Assembly: GCA_021799635.1 (NCBI GenBank) | Contig: JAJZAB010000001.1 | Span: forward strand, 1 to 64,000 | DNA from: Microcaldota archaeon | GTDB taxonomy: Archaea; Micrarchaeota; Micrarchaeia; Micrarchaeales; Micrarchaeaceae | Direction of reading: 5' to 3' | Length of the DNA: 64,000 bases | Shown here: one piece after another, positions 24,662 through 32,629 of the stretch | Position numbering within the stretch: position 1 is the stretch's first letter | Layout: each line of letters begins with the position of its first letter | Translations under genes and position numbers: made by a program | Notes under the pieces: model-generated | Database searches by the model: none | Seen by the model: only the letters and a program-made list of their open reading frames with translations | Told to the model about the DNA's origin: nothing

Positions 24662-26149
24662 ATGGCAAAAACATACGTTGATATTGTAAAGTATATGGTA
24701 GAAGCGAAGTTTGATATATCAGGAAGCGTTGAGAAGCCTGACATAATAGGCGCTGTTTTCGGGCAGACGGAAGGGCTGCTGGGCAGCGACCTGGACCTCA
24801 GGGAACTGCAGAAGAACGGTAAGATAGGCAGGATAGAGATAGACAGCAGCACATCTGGAAACAAGACCTACGGCAAGCTTTTCCTGCCAAGTTCGCTTGG
24901 CAGGGTAGAGACGTGCATTCTCGCAGCTGCGATAGAATCTGTTGACAGGGTTGGTCCATTCGAGACCGAATTCAGGATACTTAAGGTGGAGGATACAAGG
25001 AACGAGAAACGCAAAAAGATCATAACCAGGGCCAAGGACCTTGTGAAGACGCTGCTGGTCACAGAGCTGCCTGACAGCAGGGAGATAAGCGACTTGGTCG
25101 AGGCTGATGTCAAGTCGAGCACGGTAGGAATTTACGGGCCGGAAGAGTTGCCGGCTGGTCCTGACATAGAAAAGGACGATGAGGTCCTGCTGGTTGAGGG
25201 AAGGGCTGACGTCATCAACCTGCTAAGGAATGACATAACCAACTGCATAGCGGTAGGAGGCGCCTCGGGTTCTATACCAAAGACAATAATATCTCTTTGC
25301 GCTGCCAAGGAAGCTACGCTGTTCGTTGACGGGGACCGCGGCGGTGACATGATAATAAGGAGTATAACCAACGTAGCCGACATAGACTACGTCGCCAAAG
25401 CACCCGATGGCAAGGAGGTGGAGGAGCTTACAAGGAAGGAGATAATAAAGGCGTTAAGATCAAGGGTGCCGATTGAGCAGATACTTGCAAACAACAAGAA
25501 GCAGATTGATAGGCAGGACCAGAGGCAATACCAGAGATACGGTAGGCAGCCGGAGTACCGGGAGCCGCAGCAGGAGGCGAAGCGCCAGCAGCCTCAGGAG
25601 CAGAAGAAGGAGATACTTAGTCCATCCGAGATAGCCAGCAACCTACAGAGGGAAAAGATGCGCGAGCCGCGCCAGTATGGGAAGGAAGAAGCTTTCGGCG
25701 GCGCACCAGCAGAGCTGGGCATAAAGGACATAAACGGCAATGATGAGCCAGAAGGAATAGATAGCATACCTGTGATAGAGCAGATGAAGACCAAGCCAGC
25801 CCAGCCGGCAGGAAACGTTCAAGGCCCGCAGGCAGCCTCGGCGCCAAACCGCGCCTTCCTGGAGTCGCTCACAGAGCTCAAAAACACCCTGCGCGGCAGG
25901 CTGTATGATGAGAACGGCGGTGCCATGACCGTAGACGGCAAAAGCGAGATACCGGTTCGGGAGCTGATACAGACCATCCAGGGGACGCAGAACATACACT
26001 CCATAGTATTTGACGGGATAATAACGCAGAGGCTTGTGGATCTGGCCTATAGGCAGGGGGTAAAGGAGATATACGGGATGAGGGCAAACCAGATAATAAG
26101 AAAGTACCCCGAGTTGCTGCTTTACACGGCTGAGCATGGCTTTGTATGA
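24662..26149 (+). CDS. dnaG: DnaG-type primase (archaeal TOPRIM protein)
   Basis: The 495-residue protein starts MAKTYVDIVKYMVEAKFDI, the conserved archaeal DnaG N-terminus (exosome-binding region). A TOPRIM domain follows at about residues 160-250: VLLVEGRADVINLL, with the acidic pair FVDGDRGGD. A long Gln/Arg/Pro-rich linker (about 285-400) precedes a C-terminal alpha/beta region ending YTAEHGFV. In archaea this protein acts mainly with the RNA exosome and can prime DNA. ATG 24662 has GTG five bases before it; the frame extends 13 codons upstream without support. Confidence 0.93.
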   Translation: MAKTYVDIVKYMVEAKFDISGSVEKPDIIGAVFGQTEGLLGSDLDLRELQKNGKIGRIEIDSSTSGNKTYGKLFLPSSLGRVETCILAAAIESVDRVGPFETEFRILKVEDTRNEKRKKIITRAKDLVKTLLVTELPDSREISDLVEADVKSSTVGIYGPEELPAGPDIEKDDEVLLVEGRADVINLLRNDITNCIAVGGASGSIPKTIISLCAAKEATLFVDGDRGGDMIIRSITNVADIDYVAKAPDGKEVEELTRKEIIKALRSRVPIEQILANNKKQIDRQDQRQYQRYGRQPEYREPQQEAKRQQPQEQKKEILSPSEIASNLQREKMREPRQYGKEEAFGGAPAELGIKDINGNDEPEGIDSIPVIEQMKTKPAQPAGNVQGPQAASAPNRAFLESLTELKNTLRGRLYDENGGAMTVDGKSEIPVRELIQTIQGTQNIHSIVFDGIITQRLVDLAYRQGVKEIYGMRANQIIRKYPELLLYTAEHGFV

Positions 26150-26253
26150 ATTTCCTCATTGAATAAACCAGGCTGCTGCATGCGCACACCGGACGCGGGA
26201 GGCTGGGGGTGCGCTCACGGAAGTTTCTGCCCAAATCAAGTATCTGCCGAAGT

Positions 26254-26264
26254 CTTTATATATG
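26254..26264 (+). promoter_or_regulatory. TATA box of the PadR-ABC-2 operon
   Basis: The element ctttatatatg lies about 25 bp upstream of the palindrome at 26279-26300, so the transcription start should fall inside the palindrome. Confidence 0.5.
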
Positions 26265-26278
26265 TGCGGCTTGCATAA

Positions 26279-26316
26279 TATAGTTTATATTTAAACTATA
26301 TCTCTTTTAAACTATA
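26279..26316 (+). promoter_or_regulatory. Palindromic operator with an added half-site, likely PadR-binding
   Basis: A perfect 9-bp inverted repeat, TATAGTTTA (26279-26287), spacer TATT, TAAACTATA (26292-26300), is followed by a third copy TAAACTATA at 26308-26316, 16 bp after the second. The site overlaps the expected transcription start of the operon whose first gene is a PadR-like regulator. The arrangement predicts autorepression; binding itself is inference. Confidence 0.65.
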
Positions 26317-26356
26317 TTTGGCAAACGGCGCGGTTTGGCGCCGGCAAGGTGTAACT

Positions 26357-26713
26357 TTGAAGGGGCAAACGCAACGTAGGAACGACTTCATGCCGATGGA
26401 GGCAAAGCGCATAATACTCAAGATACGCATACTTGGAAGGCTGAAGCTAGGCGGGCCGATCTATTCATACGCTCTGATCAAGGAATTCAACAAGGAAGGT
26501 TTTGCCAAATTCTATGGCATAACACTGAAGAACGACCTATACAATGCCCTCAGGGTACTTGAGAAATCTGGCTACATAAAAGTGGCATCAAAGGTGGAGC
26601 GCGGGAAGGTGAAGAACTACTACACCATAACAAAAAGGGGGTCGGTGGCATTGGGCTCAGTTGGAAAAATGATTATAAAGTCGATCGGCAAGGCGGCCAA
26701 GCTGTTTAGGTGA
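26357..26713 (+). CDS. PadR-family transcriptional regulator
   Basis: The winged-helix protein has about 118 residues. The PadR-like core is RIILKIRILGRLKLGGPIYSYALIKEFN, recognition region YGITLKNDLYNALRVLEKSGYIKV, wing RGKVKNYYTITKRGSVAL. The TTG at 26357 has GGTG exactly five bases upstream and is taken as start; ATG 26390 would give a shorter N-terminus with the domain intact. It probably represses its own operon through the palindrome upstream. The downstream ABC ATPase frame begins in the bases around its stop codon, so the genes are coupled. Confidence 0.83.
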   Translation: MKGQTQRRNDFMPMEAKRIILKIRILGRLKLGGPIYSYALIKEFNKEGFAKFYGITLKNDLYNALRVLEKSGYIKVASKVERGKVKNYYTITKRGSVALGSVGKMIIKSIGKAAKLFR

Positions 26714-26717
26714 TGAT

Positions 26718-27704
26718 ATCTCAGATATAATCAAAATAGACAACGTTGTAAAAAAATTCGGCGACTTTACCGCTGTCAACGATATAACACTTAGCGTCAA
26801 GGAGGGGGAGATATTCGGGCTCCTTGGGCCGAACGGCGCAGGGAAGACCACAACCATAAATATGCTTCTCACCCTGCTAAACCCCACTTCAGGCAGGATA
26901 ACCGTGGACGGGCTGGATGTGACCAAGAACCATGAAAAGGTCAAGAAGCTGATGGGGCTAATGACCCAGGAGACGGTAGTTGAAGCGGACCTGACAGCGA
27001 GGCAGAACCTGGAGCTGTTCGCCCACCTTTACCACATCACGGCCGAGCAGAGAGAGAAAAGGATAAAGGAGGCGCTGGGTGAGGCGGAGCTTGAGAAGTT
27101 TGCTGATGTTAAGGCCGGTACCTTCTCCGGGGGAATGCAGAGAAGGCTAGGGCTCGTGAGGGCAATGATCCAGGAGCCGAGGATACTAGTTCTTGATGAG
27201 CCGACAACCGGATTGGACGTGCAGAACAGAACGACGATGTGGGGCAGGATAAAGCAGATGAACAAAAGCGGCACTACCATACTATTGACAACCCAGTACT
27301 TAGAGGAGGCTGACGAACTCTGCGATAGGATAGCGATAATAGACCACGGCAAGGTCATCGCGCTAGGCACCCCTTCAGAAGTGAAAAGGATTGCCGGTAC
27401 GGGCAGGGTACTTGAGGTGATTGTGAAACCGGAGGACACCGCCAGGGTCCTATCGTTGCTAAAGTCAAGGTTTGGGCTGAGCGGCGCGGCGAAGGGCGAC
27501 AGGATAATAGCTGCGCTTGAGAAAGGCAGTGAATCCGAATTTACAAAGATATCGGCCATGCTTGACAGGGAGAAGGTTACCGTGCTTTCGATAGGCGCCC
27601 ACCTTCCCACCTTAGACGATGTTTTCATCAAGCTGACGGGGTCGGGGATGAGGGACGCTTCTGGCGAGATGCAGGGCGGAAGGGCAAACATGAGGTGGAG
27701 ATGA
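26718..27704 (+). CDS. ABC-2 ATPase, apparent AUC start codon
   Basis: The ABC protein has ISDIIKIDNVVKKFGDFTAV, Walker A LLGPNGAGKTTTI, signature FSGGMQRRLGL, Walker B ILVLDEPTTGLD, and switch His replaced by Gln in LLTTQYLEEADEL, a common DrrA/NodI-type feature. No ATG, GTG or TTG is in frame between a stop at 26676-26678 and the ATG after Walker A, so a normal start would delete the nucleotide-binding loop. ATC 26718 lies five nucleotides after GGTG (26709-26712), exactly the local rule, and gives a normal N-terminus. It partners with the permease that starts two bases after its stop. Confidence 0.92.
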   Translation: MSDIIKIDNVVKKFGDFTAVNDITLSVKEGEIFGLLGPNGAGKTTTINMLLTLLNPTSGRITVDGLDVTKNHEKVKKLMGLMTQETVVEADLTARQNLELFAHLYHITAEQREKRIKEALGEAELEKFADVKAGTFSGGMQRRLGLVRAMIQEPRILVLDEPTTGLDVQNRTTMWGRIKQMNKSGTTILLTTQYLEEADELCDRIAIIDHGKVIALGTPSEVKRIAGTGRVLEVIVKPEDTARVLSLLKSRFGLSGAAKGDRIIAALEKGSESEFTKISAMLDREKVTVLSIGAHLPTLDDVFIKLTGSGMRDASGEMQGGRANMRWR

Positions 27705-27705
27705 A

Positions 27706-28827
27706 ATGAGCCTGCTCTCGGATTCTATATCATTATACAAAAGGGAAATGCTTATATTTAGGGCTAACATAAGGTCAAACGTAGTCAGGACTGCGATCTT
27801 CCCGTTCGTCATACTTATCTTCTTCAGTTTCCTCGGGGCGGCGGTGACAAACGTGCCGGTGGCGGTTGTGAACTACGCAAACAACCCACAGTCTGCACAG
27901 CTCGTTGATTCGTTCAGTTCGCAGAATCTTATGCAGGTCTATTCGGTTACAGATGAAAGCCAGGCGCTGGCTATGCTTGGGGCAGGAAACATCGATTTTG
28001 TGATTGTTATATTACCAACATTTCCGTCATTAGGGCCGGTTCCAGCCGTGCAGGTATACTACAACAACGTGCAGTTCAGCACTACGGAGGTCGTGCTGCC
28101 TGCAATCCAGCAGGACGTAGCAGAGCTTTCTTCAAAAAACAACTTCCAGAGCCAGCAGTACCTCCCGCCGTCCAATCCTGCAGCATCGCTTGACACGCCG
28201 GTGACTGGGGCGAACGGCGACTACGAAGACTTCCTGTTTTCAGGAGTCATAGGTATGATAATAGTCTTCGGCGCGATTTTCAGCTCCGGCCTCTCTTTGA
28301 TTACCGACAAGCTCGGGGGCAACATTAAGACATTCCTCATAACTCCAATAAACAAGTCTGCAATACTGCTTGGCAGGGTGTTCTCAAGCGCTGTCCAGTC
28401 CATCTTCTCCATAGCGATTGTGATAGTCATAGGCCTGCTCCTTGGCAACACTATAGCAATGGGCGCAGAGGGGATATTCTGGATACTGGTGCTCGGCATC
28501 CTCCTTTCTGTATGCATGTCTGCTATATCACTCATAGTGGCGTCAAGGCTAAAGAACCTCCAGGCCTTTCAGATATTCGGGCAGACCATAGCGCTGCCGC
28601 TGTGGTTCATCTCAGGCGGCATATTCCCGGTCTCCAGCTTCCCGCCCGTGCTTCAGGCCGTGAGCATTTTCGACCCTATGACCTACGCGCTCAACGGCTT
28701 TAGGTTTGTGGTTTTGGAGGGGGTATACCCGCTTGCCAGCATAGTTACAGATGTAAGCGTACTTGCGATATTCGCGATTGTTACCACTGCAATAAGCATA
28801 CGCATGTTCAAAAGCACTATCGATTGA
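27706..28827 (+). CDS. ABC-2 type permease (DrrB/YhgE-like)
   Basis: The 373-residue protein has one N-terminal helix (NVVRTAIFPFVILIFFSFLGAAV), a roughly 150-residue extracytoplasmic domain with Gln/Asn-rich stretches, and five or six C-terminal helices including PLWFISGGIFPVSSFPPVL, the conserved ABC-2 motif. This layout resembles YadH/LinK-type exporters with a large outer loop. Together with the ATPase it likely exports a lipid, drug or surface component; the PadR control suggests inducible export. ATG lies one base after the ATPase stop. Confidence 0.9.
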   Translation: MSLLSDSISLYKREMLIFRANIRSNVVRTAIFPFVILIFFSFLGAAVTNVPVAVVNYANNPQSAQLVDSFSSQNLMQVYSVTDESQALAMLGAGNIDFVIVILPTFPSLGPVPAVQVYYNNVQFSTTEVVLPAIQQDVAELSSKNNFQSQQYLPPSNPAASLDTPVTGANGDYEDFLFSGVIGMIIVFGAIFSSGLSLITDKLGGNIKTFLITPINKSAILLGRVFSSAVQSIFSIAIVIVIGLLLGNTIAMGAEGIFWILVLGILLSVCMSAISLIVASRLKNLQAFQIFGQTIALPLWFISGGIFPVSSFPPVLQAVSIFDPMTYALNGFRFVVLEGVYPLASIVTDVSVLAIFAIVTTAISIRMFKSTID

Positions 28828-28847
28828 TGATTATAAAATGTGATAAA

Positions 28848-30455
28848 ATGGATAAAGATGCAAGATTTTTAGCTGGAGTATTCTTGGTGCTGGCTGCGAT
28901 GATGATGGTTCAGCTGGCAGGCGCGCAGAGCTCTACCACGCCGCAGGGTGCCCTGTCGCTTACCAACTTGGTGGTTTCGCCGCAGCCAGTGGTATCTGGT
29001 GAGAACATAACCATAACATTCGGGCTGTACAATTCCTACGGGTCAACGCTGAACAACGTTGACCTTCAGCTCCTCGCCTCCAGCCAGTTGATAAACGTAT
29101 CGCCATCAGACACGTACTTAATAGATGGCATAGGCACCGGCTCCTACGGCGGCGCCGGTTACGATGTGTTCACGTACAAGGTGCACGTCCCTTCAACGCT
29201 ACAGGAAGGTGTGTACACTATAGACGTTATTGCAGACTACCAGACAACCCAGAGCAACGGTGAGGTCAACTACAACGTCGCTGCAGAGTCGGTGATGCCG
29301 ATCAACATCTACGTATACGGAGTGCCGCAGATAAGCCTGAACGCACTTCCGTCAACCCAAATAATCCCTGGCCACCAGTTCACAATGGACCTTAGTGCAG
29401 TCAATTCCGGATCCGGCCAGGCTAGGGACGTAAGCCTCAGGCTCCTCAATTCCAGCAGCTTCAGCGCCGACGGCGCAGAGGAGTTCAACCTTGGCATCAT
29501 ACCTAGCGGAGCTTCCCAGGAGGCCACCGTCTCCCTTTTTGCAGCAGCTAACATATCCGGCGGCACAAACGTGCTTCCTGTGCAGGTGAATTATACCTCC
29601 GATGCAGGCATATCGTACAATTCCATACAGGAAATTCCAATAAACATACTTCTCAACAGGCCGGACATAGTGGCGAGCATAGTGGGAGCAGTGCCTACGG
29701 AACTTAGTCCGGGCTCGAACCAGACTGAAACAATAGCCATACAAAACATAGGTACTGGGCAGGCGAACAACGTAAGCGTCCAGTTCCTAAATGGTAGTGG
29801 GGTGAGCGCAAGCGGCTCTGCATCGTCCTTCTTCATAGGATCGCTTCCCCAGAACGCACAGGTAACGGAGACGGTCTTTGTAAGCGCGAACAGGTATGCA
29901 AACCAGACAGACTACTCGCTCCCTGTTACAATATCGTACACCTACGCCAACTATGGGAATAGTACAGTGCTGCATGAAAGCATACCAATAAAGGTGCAGA
30001 GCGGCGCGATTTTCAACATAACCGCAATAAGCTCTTCGCTTTTGCCCGGCTCTACTTACAGGCCGGTTACGGTAACAGTAAAAAACATAGGCAACGAGGA
30101 AGCGCAGCAGATTACTCTCAGCCTTCAGTCCATATATCCGATAACTCCGGTAACGCCAGACGCATACCTCGAATCACTATCGCCAGGGCAGCAGGAGAAC
30201 GTGACGTTCTACGTAAGCGTCAGCAGTTCTGGCAAGCCTGGGACATACCCAATAACGCTGTACGAACAGTGGAGGCAGCCAGACGGCTCGATAAACCAGC
30301 AGTACTCCGGGTCAAACAGCTACTACGCTCAGGTCGGCGGAGCAGGAGGCTCTGGATACACCTACACCGCGGTCCTAGCCGTGGTTGTTGTAGTGGTGAT
30401 TGTAGCCGCTTATAGGTTTGGAATGAAGAGGATTGGCAAGAAAAGAAAGGCATAA
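28848..30455 (+). CDS. Secreted CARDB-like repeat protein with C-terminal membrane anchor
   Basis: The protein of about 535 residues has a signal peptide (FLAGVFLVLAAMMMVQLAGAQSS), at least four Ig-like CARDB/NEW3-type repeats (each with N-I-G-x-G/A-x-A-x-N/D-V or similar, such as VNSGSGQARDVSLRLL, IQNIGTGQANNVSVQFL, VKNIGNEEAQQITLSL), then a C-terminal helix of about 22 residues and a basic stop-transfer tail KRIGKKRKA. Many N-x-S/T sequons suggest N-glycosylation. It is the last gene of the PadR-ABC-2 operon and probably works at the cell surface next to the exporter, as a scaffold or adhesin. GTG + 5 nt supports ATG 28848. Confidence 0.82.
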   Translation: MDKDARFLAGVFLVLAAMMMVQLAGAQSSTTPQGALSLTNLVVSPQPVVSGENITITFGLYNSYGSTLNNVDLQLLASSQLINVSPSDTYLIDGIGTGSYGGAGYDVFTYKVHVPSTLQEGVYTIDVIADYQTTQSNGEVNYNVAAESVMPINIYVYGVPQISLNALPSTQIIPGHQFTMDLSAVNSGSGQARDVSLRLLNSSSFSADGAEEFNLGIIPSGASQEATVSLFAAANISGGTNVLPVQVNYTSDAGISYNSIQEIPINILLNRPDIVASIVGAVPTELSPGSNQTETIAIQNIGTGQANNVSVQFLNGSGVSASGSASSFFIGSLPQNAQVTETVFVSANRYANQTDYSLPVTISYTYANYGNSTVLHESIPIKVQSGAIFNITAISSSLLPGSTYRPVTVTVKNIGNEEAQQITLSLQSIYPITPVTPDAYLESLSPGQQENVTFYVSVSSSGKPGTYPITLYEQWRQPDGSINQQYSGSNSYYAQVGGAGGSGYTYTAVLAVVVVVVIVAAYRFGMKRIGKKRKA

Positions 30456-30498
30456 ATTAAAAACATGAGTAAGTTGAAGCAAAGGGAGGCTGTAGTGC

Positions 30499-31371
30499 AT
30501 GGAAGCGATATACAAGCGCATAGTTGACAGCACGATGAAGAGATACGGCGTGCCCGAGGACCTGCGCCCGTTTATATACAGGTACGCCAAAAATAGCAAT
30601 GTCGATGCAATAAGACAGGCGATCAGCTTCATAAACATAAGGAGGAAGAAGGGAGAGATCACCTCGAAATATGTGAAGCTCCCCAACGGCGTGTCTTTCG
30701 ACATAGAAGACGTAGTGCATGTATTAAACCAGTTCCACTACGGGTTGGAAGCTATGGCTAGGCTTGCACGGGAATGGGCCGCAGACCGCGCTGGATACGA
30801 AGACCCCAAAATTTCGATGTGCTTCTCGGCAATATCAAAATCAAGGGAAAAACAGGCAAGGGCCCTGAGGAACTTGGTGGAGGGGCTGCGCTACACAACC
30901 GGCAACCCAACAGAAGAGATAGTTGATGTTTTCGGCAAGGTCGGCGCGCTGACAGAGCTGCCCGACAGGATGATTGCGACCAACGTAATAATAAAGGGCG
31001 CGTATTCCCGCCCTTTCGGGTTTATACTGTACAAGGTATTTTACCCCGTATCGTCTGAGTTCATGAGGTCCCTTGGTAAGATATTCGAGAATGATGGAGC
31101 GCAAGATGCGTGGATCGATTCACGCATCAGGGAGCTGCTTTCGAACAGCCAGCAAGCTAGGGACCGCGCCATAGCTCTTTCCGAAAGGCTGCTGCCAGCA
31201 ATCTACCTCTCAATTGAGCGCGAGAGGAAATTCGTAAAGAGCATTGGGGTACTCAATGAAACCAAACTGATGCGCGACATATCGATCGCGTATCCACTAA
31301 GCATCCTGAGGGAGATGGGAGTAGATGTAAATGTTGAAGAAGAATTCAGGAATATAGTGGATAAAGTATGA
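30499..31371 (+). CDS. Helical protein of unknown function, 290 aa
   Basis: No family is recognised. The sequence is almost all alpha-helical and charged, with no signal peptide or membrane helix. Helix pairs around residues 70-130 (FHYGLEAMARLAREW, SREKQARALRNLVEGL) contain E/H pairs reminiscent of four-helix ferritin-like bundles, but metal ligands are not clearly arranged. It follows the CARDB-like gene by 43 bp on the same strand and might be read from the same transcript. Confidence 0.7.
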   Translation: MEAIYKRIVDSTMKRYGVPEDLRPFIYRYAKNSNVDAIRQAISFINIRRKKGEITSKYVKLPNGVSFDIEDVVHVLNQFHYGLEAMARLAREWAADRAGYEDPKISMCFSAISKSREKQARALRNLVEGLRYTTGNPTEEIVDVFGKVGALTELPDRMIATNVIIKGAYSRPFGFILYKVFYPVSSEFMRSLGKIFENDGAQDAWIDSRIRELLSNSQQARDRAIALSERLLPAIYLSIERERKFVKSIGVLNETKLMRDISIAYPLSILREMGVDVNVEEEFRNIVDKV

Positions 31372-31437
31372 CATTTGGTCAGGCTGGACTGCGGGGAGGC
31401 GTGGAGGCGGCCTCCGGCGCTGTCGCGCAATCAAATG

Positions 31438-31558
31438 ATTTAAATATTTTAACCATGTATACTAACCAGACAACAACAAACAACATGCCGCGCTCCCTGT
31501 TTCTGAAATGATAGGTTATGGCGCAGAAAATCACGATAAACCGCAACAAGTGAATAAC
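31438..31558 (+). promoter_or_regulatory. Promoter and ~90-nt leader of the tandem Alba gene
   Basis: The TATA-like stretch atttaaatatttt at 31438-31450 predicts a start near 31470, about 90 nt before ATG 31559. A leader of that size is unusual in this window and could be a target for regulation by the RNA-binding Alba protein itself. A GGAGGC/GCCTCC hairpin just before the TATA box may end the upstream transcript. Confidence 0.35.
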
Positions 31559-32176
31559 ATGGTAGATAATCAAGCAAACCCGCAAGGAGCGAAAGGACTG
31601 AGTGATACAGTAGTTTACATAGGGAAGAAGCCGACCATGAACTACGTGCTTGCAGTTGTTACCCAGTTCAACAACGGCGCAAAGGAGGTTGCGATAAAGG
31701 CTAGGGGCAACGCGATATCTAGGGCTGTTGATGTTGCAGAGATAGTAAGGAAGCGTTTTCTACAGGATGCCAAGGACCCAAGTCACGATAACATTAGAAT
31801 AGGCTCTGAGGAGCTGATGAATGAGGATGGGACGAAATCTAAGGTAAGCTACATACAGATATCGGCGTACTCCGGTGGAGCCCAGCCGCAGCAGCAGCCG
31901 CAGGATGGAGTGATATACATAGGGAAGAAGCCGACCATGAACTACGTGCTTGCAGTTGTTACCCAGGTAAACAGCGGCATGCCGGGCGTGATGATAAAGG
32001 CTAGGGGCAACGCGATATCAAAAGCAGTTGACGTTGTCGAGATAACAAGGAGCAGGTTTCTACCAATTATAAAAGATCCGAGCAGCGAAGGGATACAGAT
32101 AAAATCTGAGGAGCTGATGAATGAGGATGGGACGAAGTCCAAGATAAGCTCCATACAGATAACAATAAAGAGATAG
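31559..32176 (+). CDS. Tandem Alba-domain chromatin/RNA-binding protein
   Basis: Alba proteins are small (about 90 aa) dimers that coat DNA and RNA. Here two complete Alba domains are fused: [20 protein letters not shown] ... [21 protein letters not shown] and again [20 protein letters not shown] ... [21 protein letters not shown]. Each has the GKKP (acetylatable Lys) loop and the RGNAI nucleic-acid motif. A Gln/Pro linker joins them. The DNA repeats with an exact 300-bp period, with identical blocks of up to about 50 bp. ATG 31559 has GTG six bases before it. The fusion probably forms an intramolecular Alba dimer. Confidence 0.93.
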   Translation: MVDNQANPQGAKGLSDTVVYIGKKPTMNYVLAVVTQFNNGAKEVAIKARGNAISRAVDVAEIVRKRFLQDAKDPSHDNIRIGSEELMNEDGTKSKVSYIQISAYSGGAQPQQQPQDGVIYIGKKPTMNYVLAVVTQVNSGMPGVMIKARGNAISKAVDVVEITRSRFLPIIKDPSSEGIQIKSEELMNEDGTKSKISSIQITIKR

Positions 32177-32181
32177 CTTGG

Positions 32182-32550
32182 TCACACCAGCTTCGTGGAG
32201 CTTATAGTCCCGATGCATAGCATGTTGCGCCTGGAATCTACTACAGGAAGCCGCGATAGTCCTGTGCTTATGACTATGGCCCTTGCGTCTTCTATGCACG
32301 ACCCCCTGTCCACAAACACCGGCTTCATCATTATTTTTTTCACAGGCGTGCTTGCTGATTTTTCTTTGATGCACCTGCCCAGCTGTTCCTCTGAGACTAT
32401 ACCGACAAGCTTGCGGCTCTGAAGTACAGGCATCAGGCCGGCCTTTGATATTATTGCAAGCTTGTGCGCAGCTTTAGCCGTTGTTGCTGGCGACACAGCA
32501 ACTATATTCCTATCCATCACATCAAAGACATTGCCGTTACGTCTTCTCAA
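32182..32550 (-). CDS. Two-CBS-domain protein
   Basis: The 122-residue protein consists only of a CBS pair: VFDVMDRNIVAVSPATTAKAAHKL / GLMPVLQSRKLVGIVSEEQL, and VKKIMMKPVFVDRGSCIEDA / GLSRLPVVDSRRNMLCIGTISS. Such Bateman modules bind adenine nucleotides and act as energy sensors, often regulating a separate partner. The start is TTG 32550 with GTG six bases upstream. It is convergent with the Alba gene (5 bp apart) and divergent from aspS. Confidence 0.88.
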   Translation of the reverse strand: MRRRNGNVFDVMDRNIVAVSPATTAKAAHKLAIISKAGLMPVLQSRKLVGIVSEEQLGRCIKEKSASTPVKKIMMKPVFVDRGSCIEDARAIVISTGLSRLPVVDSRRNMLCIGTISSTKLV

Positions 32551-32629
32551 TCAATCCACAGCTGTGCTATTGTAGTATATTTATTTATAGCCTTTCATAA
32601 AAATGTAATATTGCTCAGTCCGTGATTAT

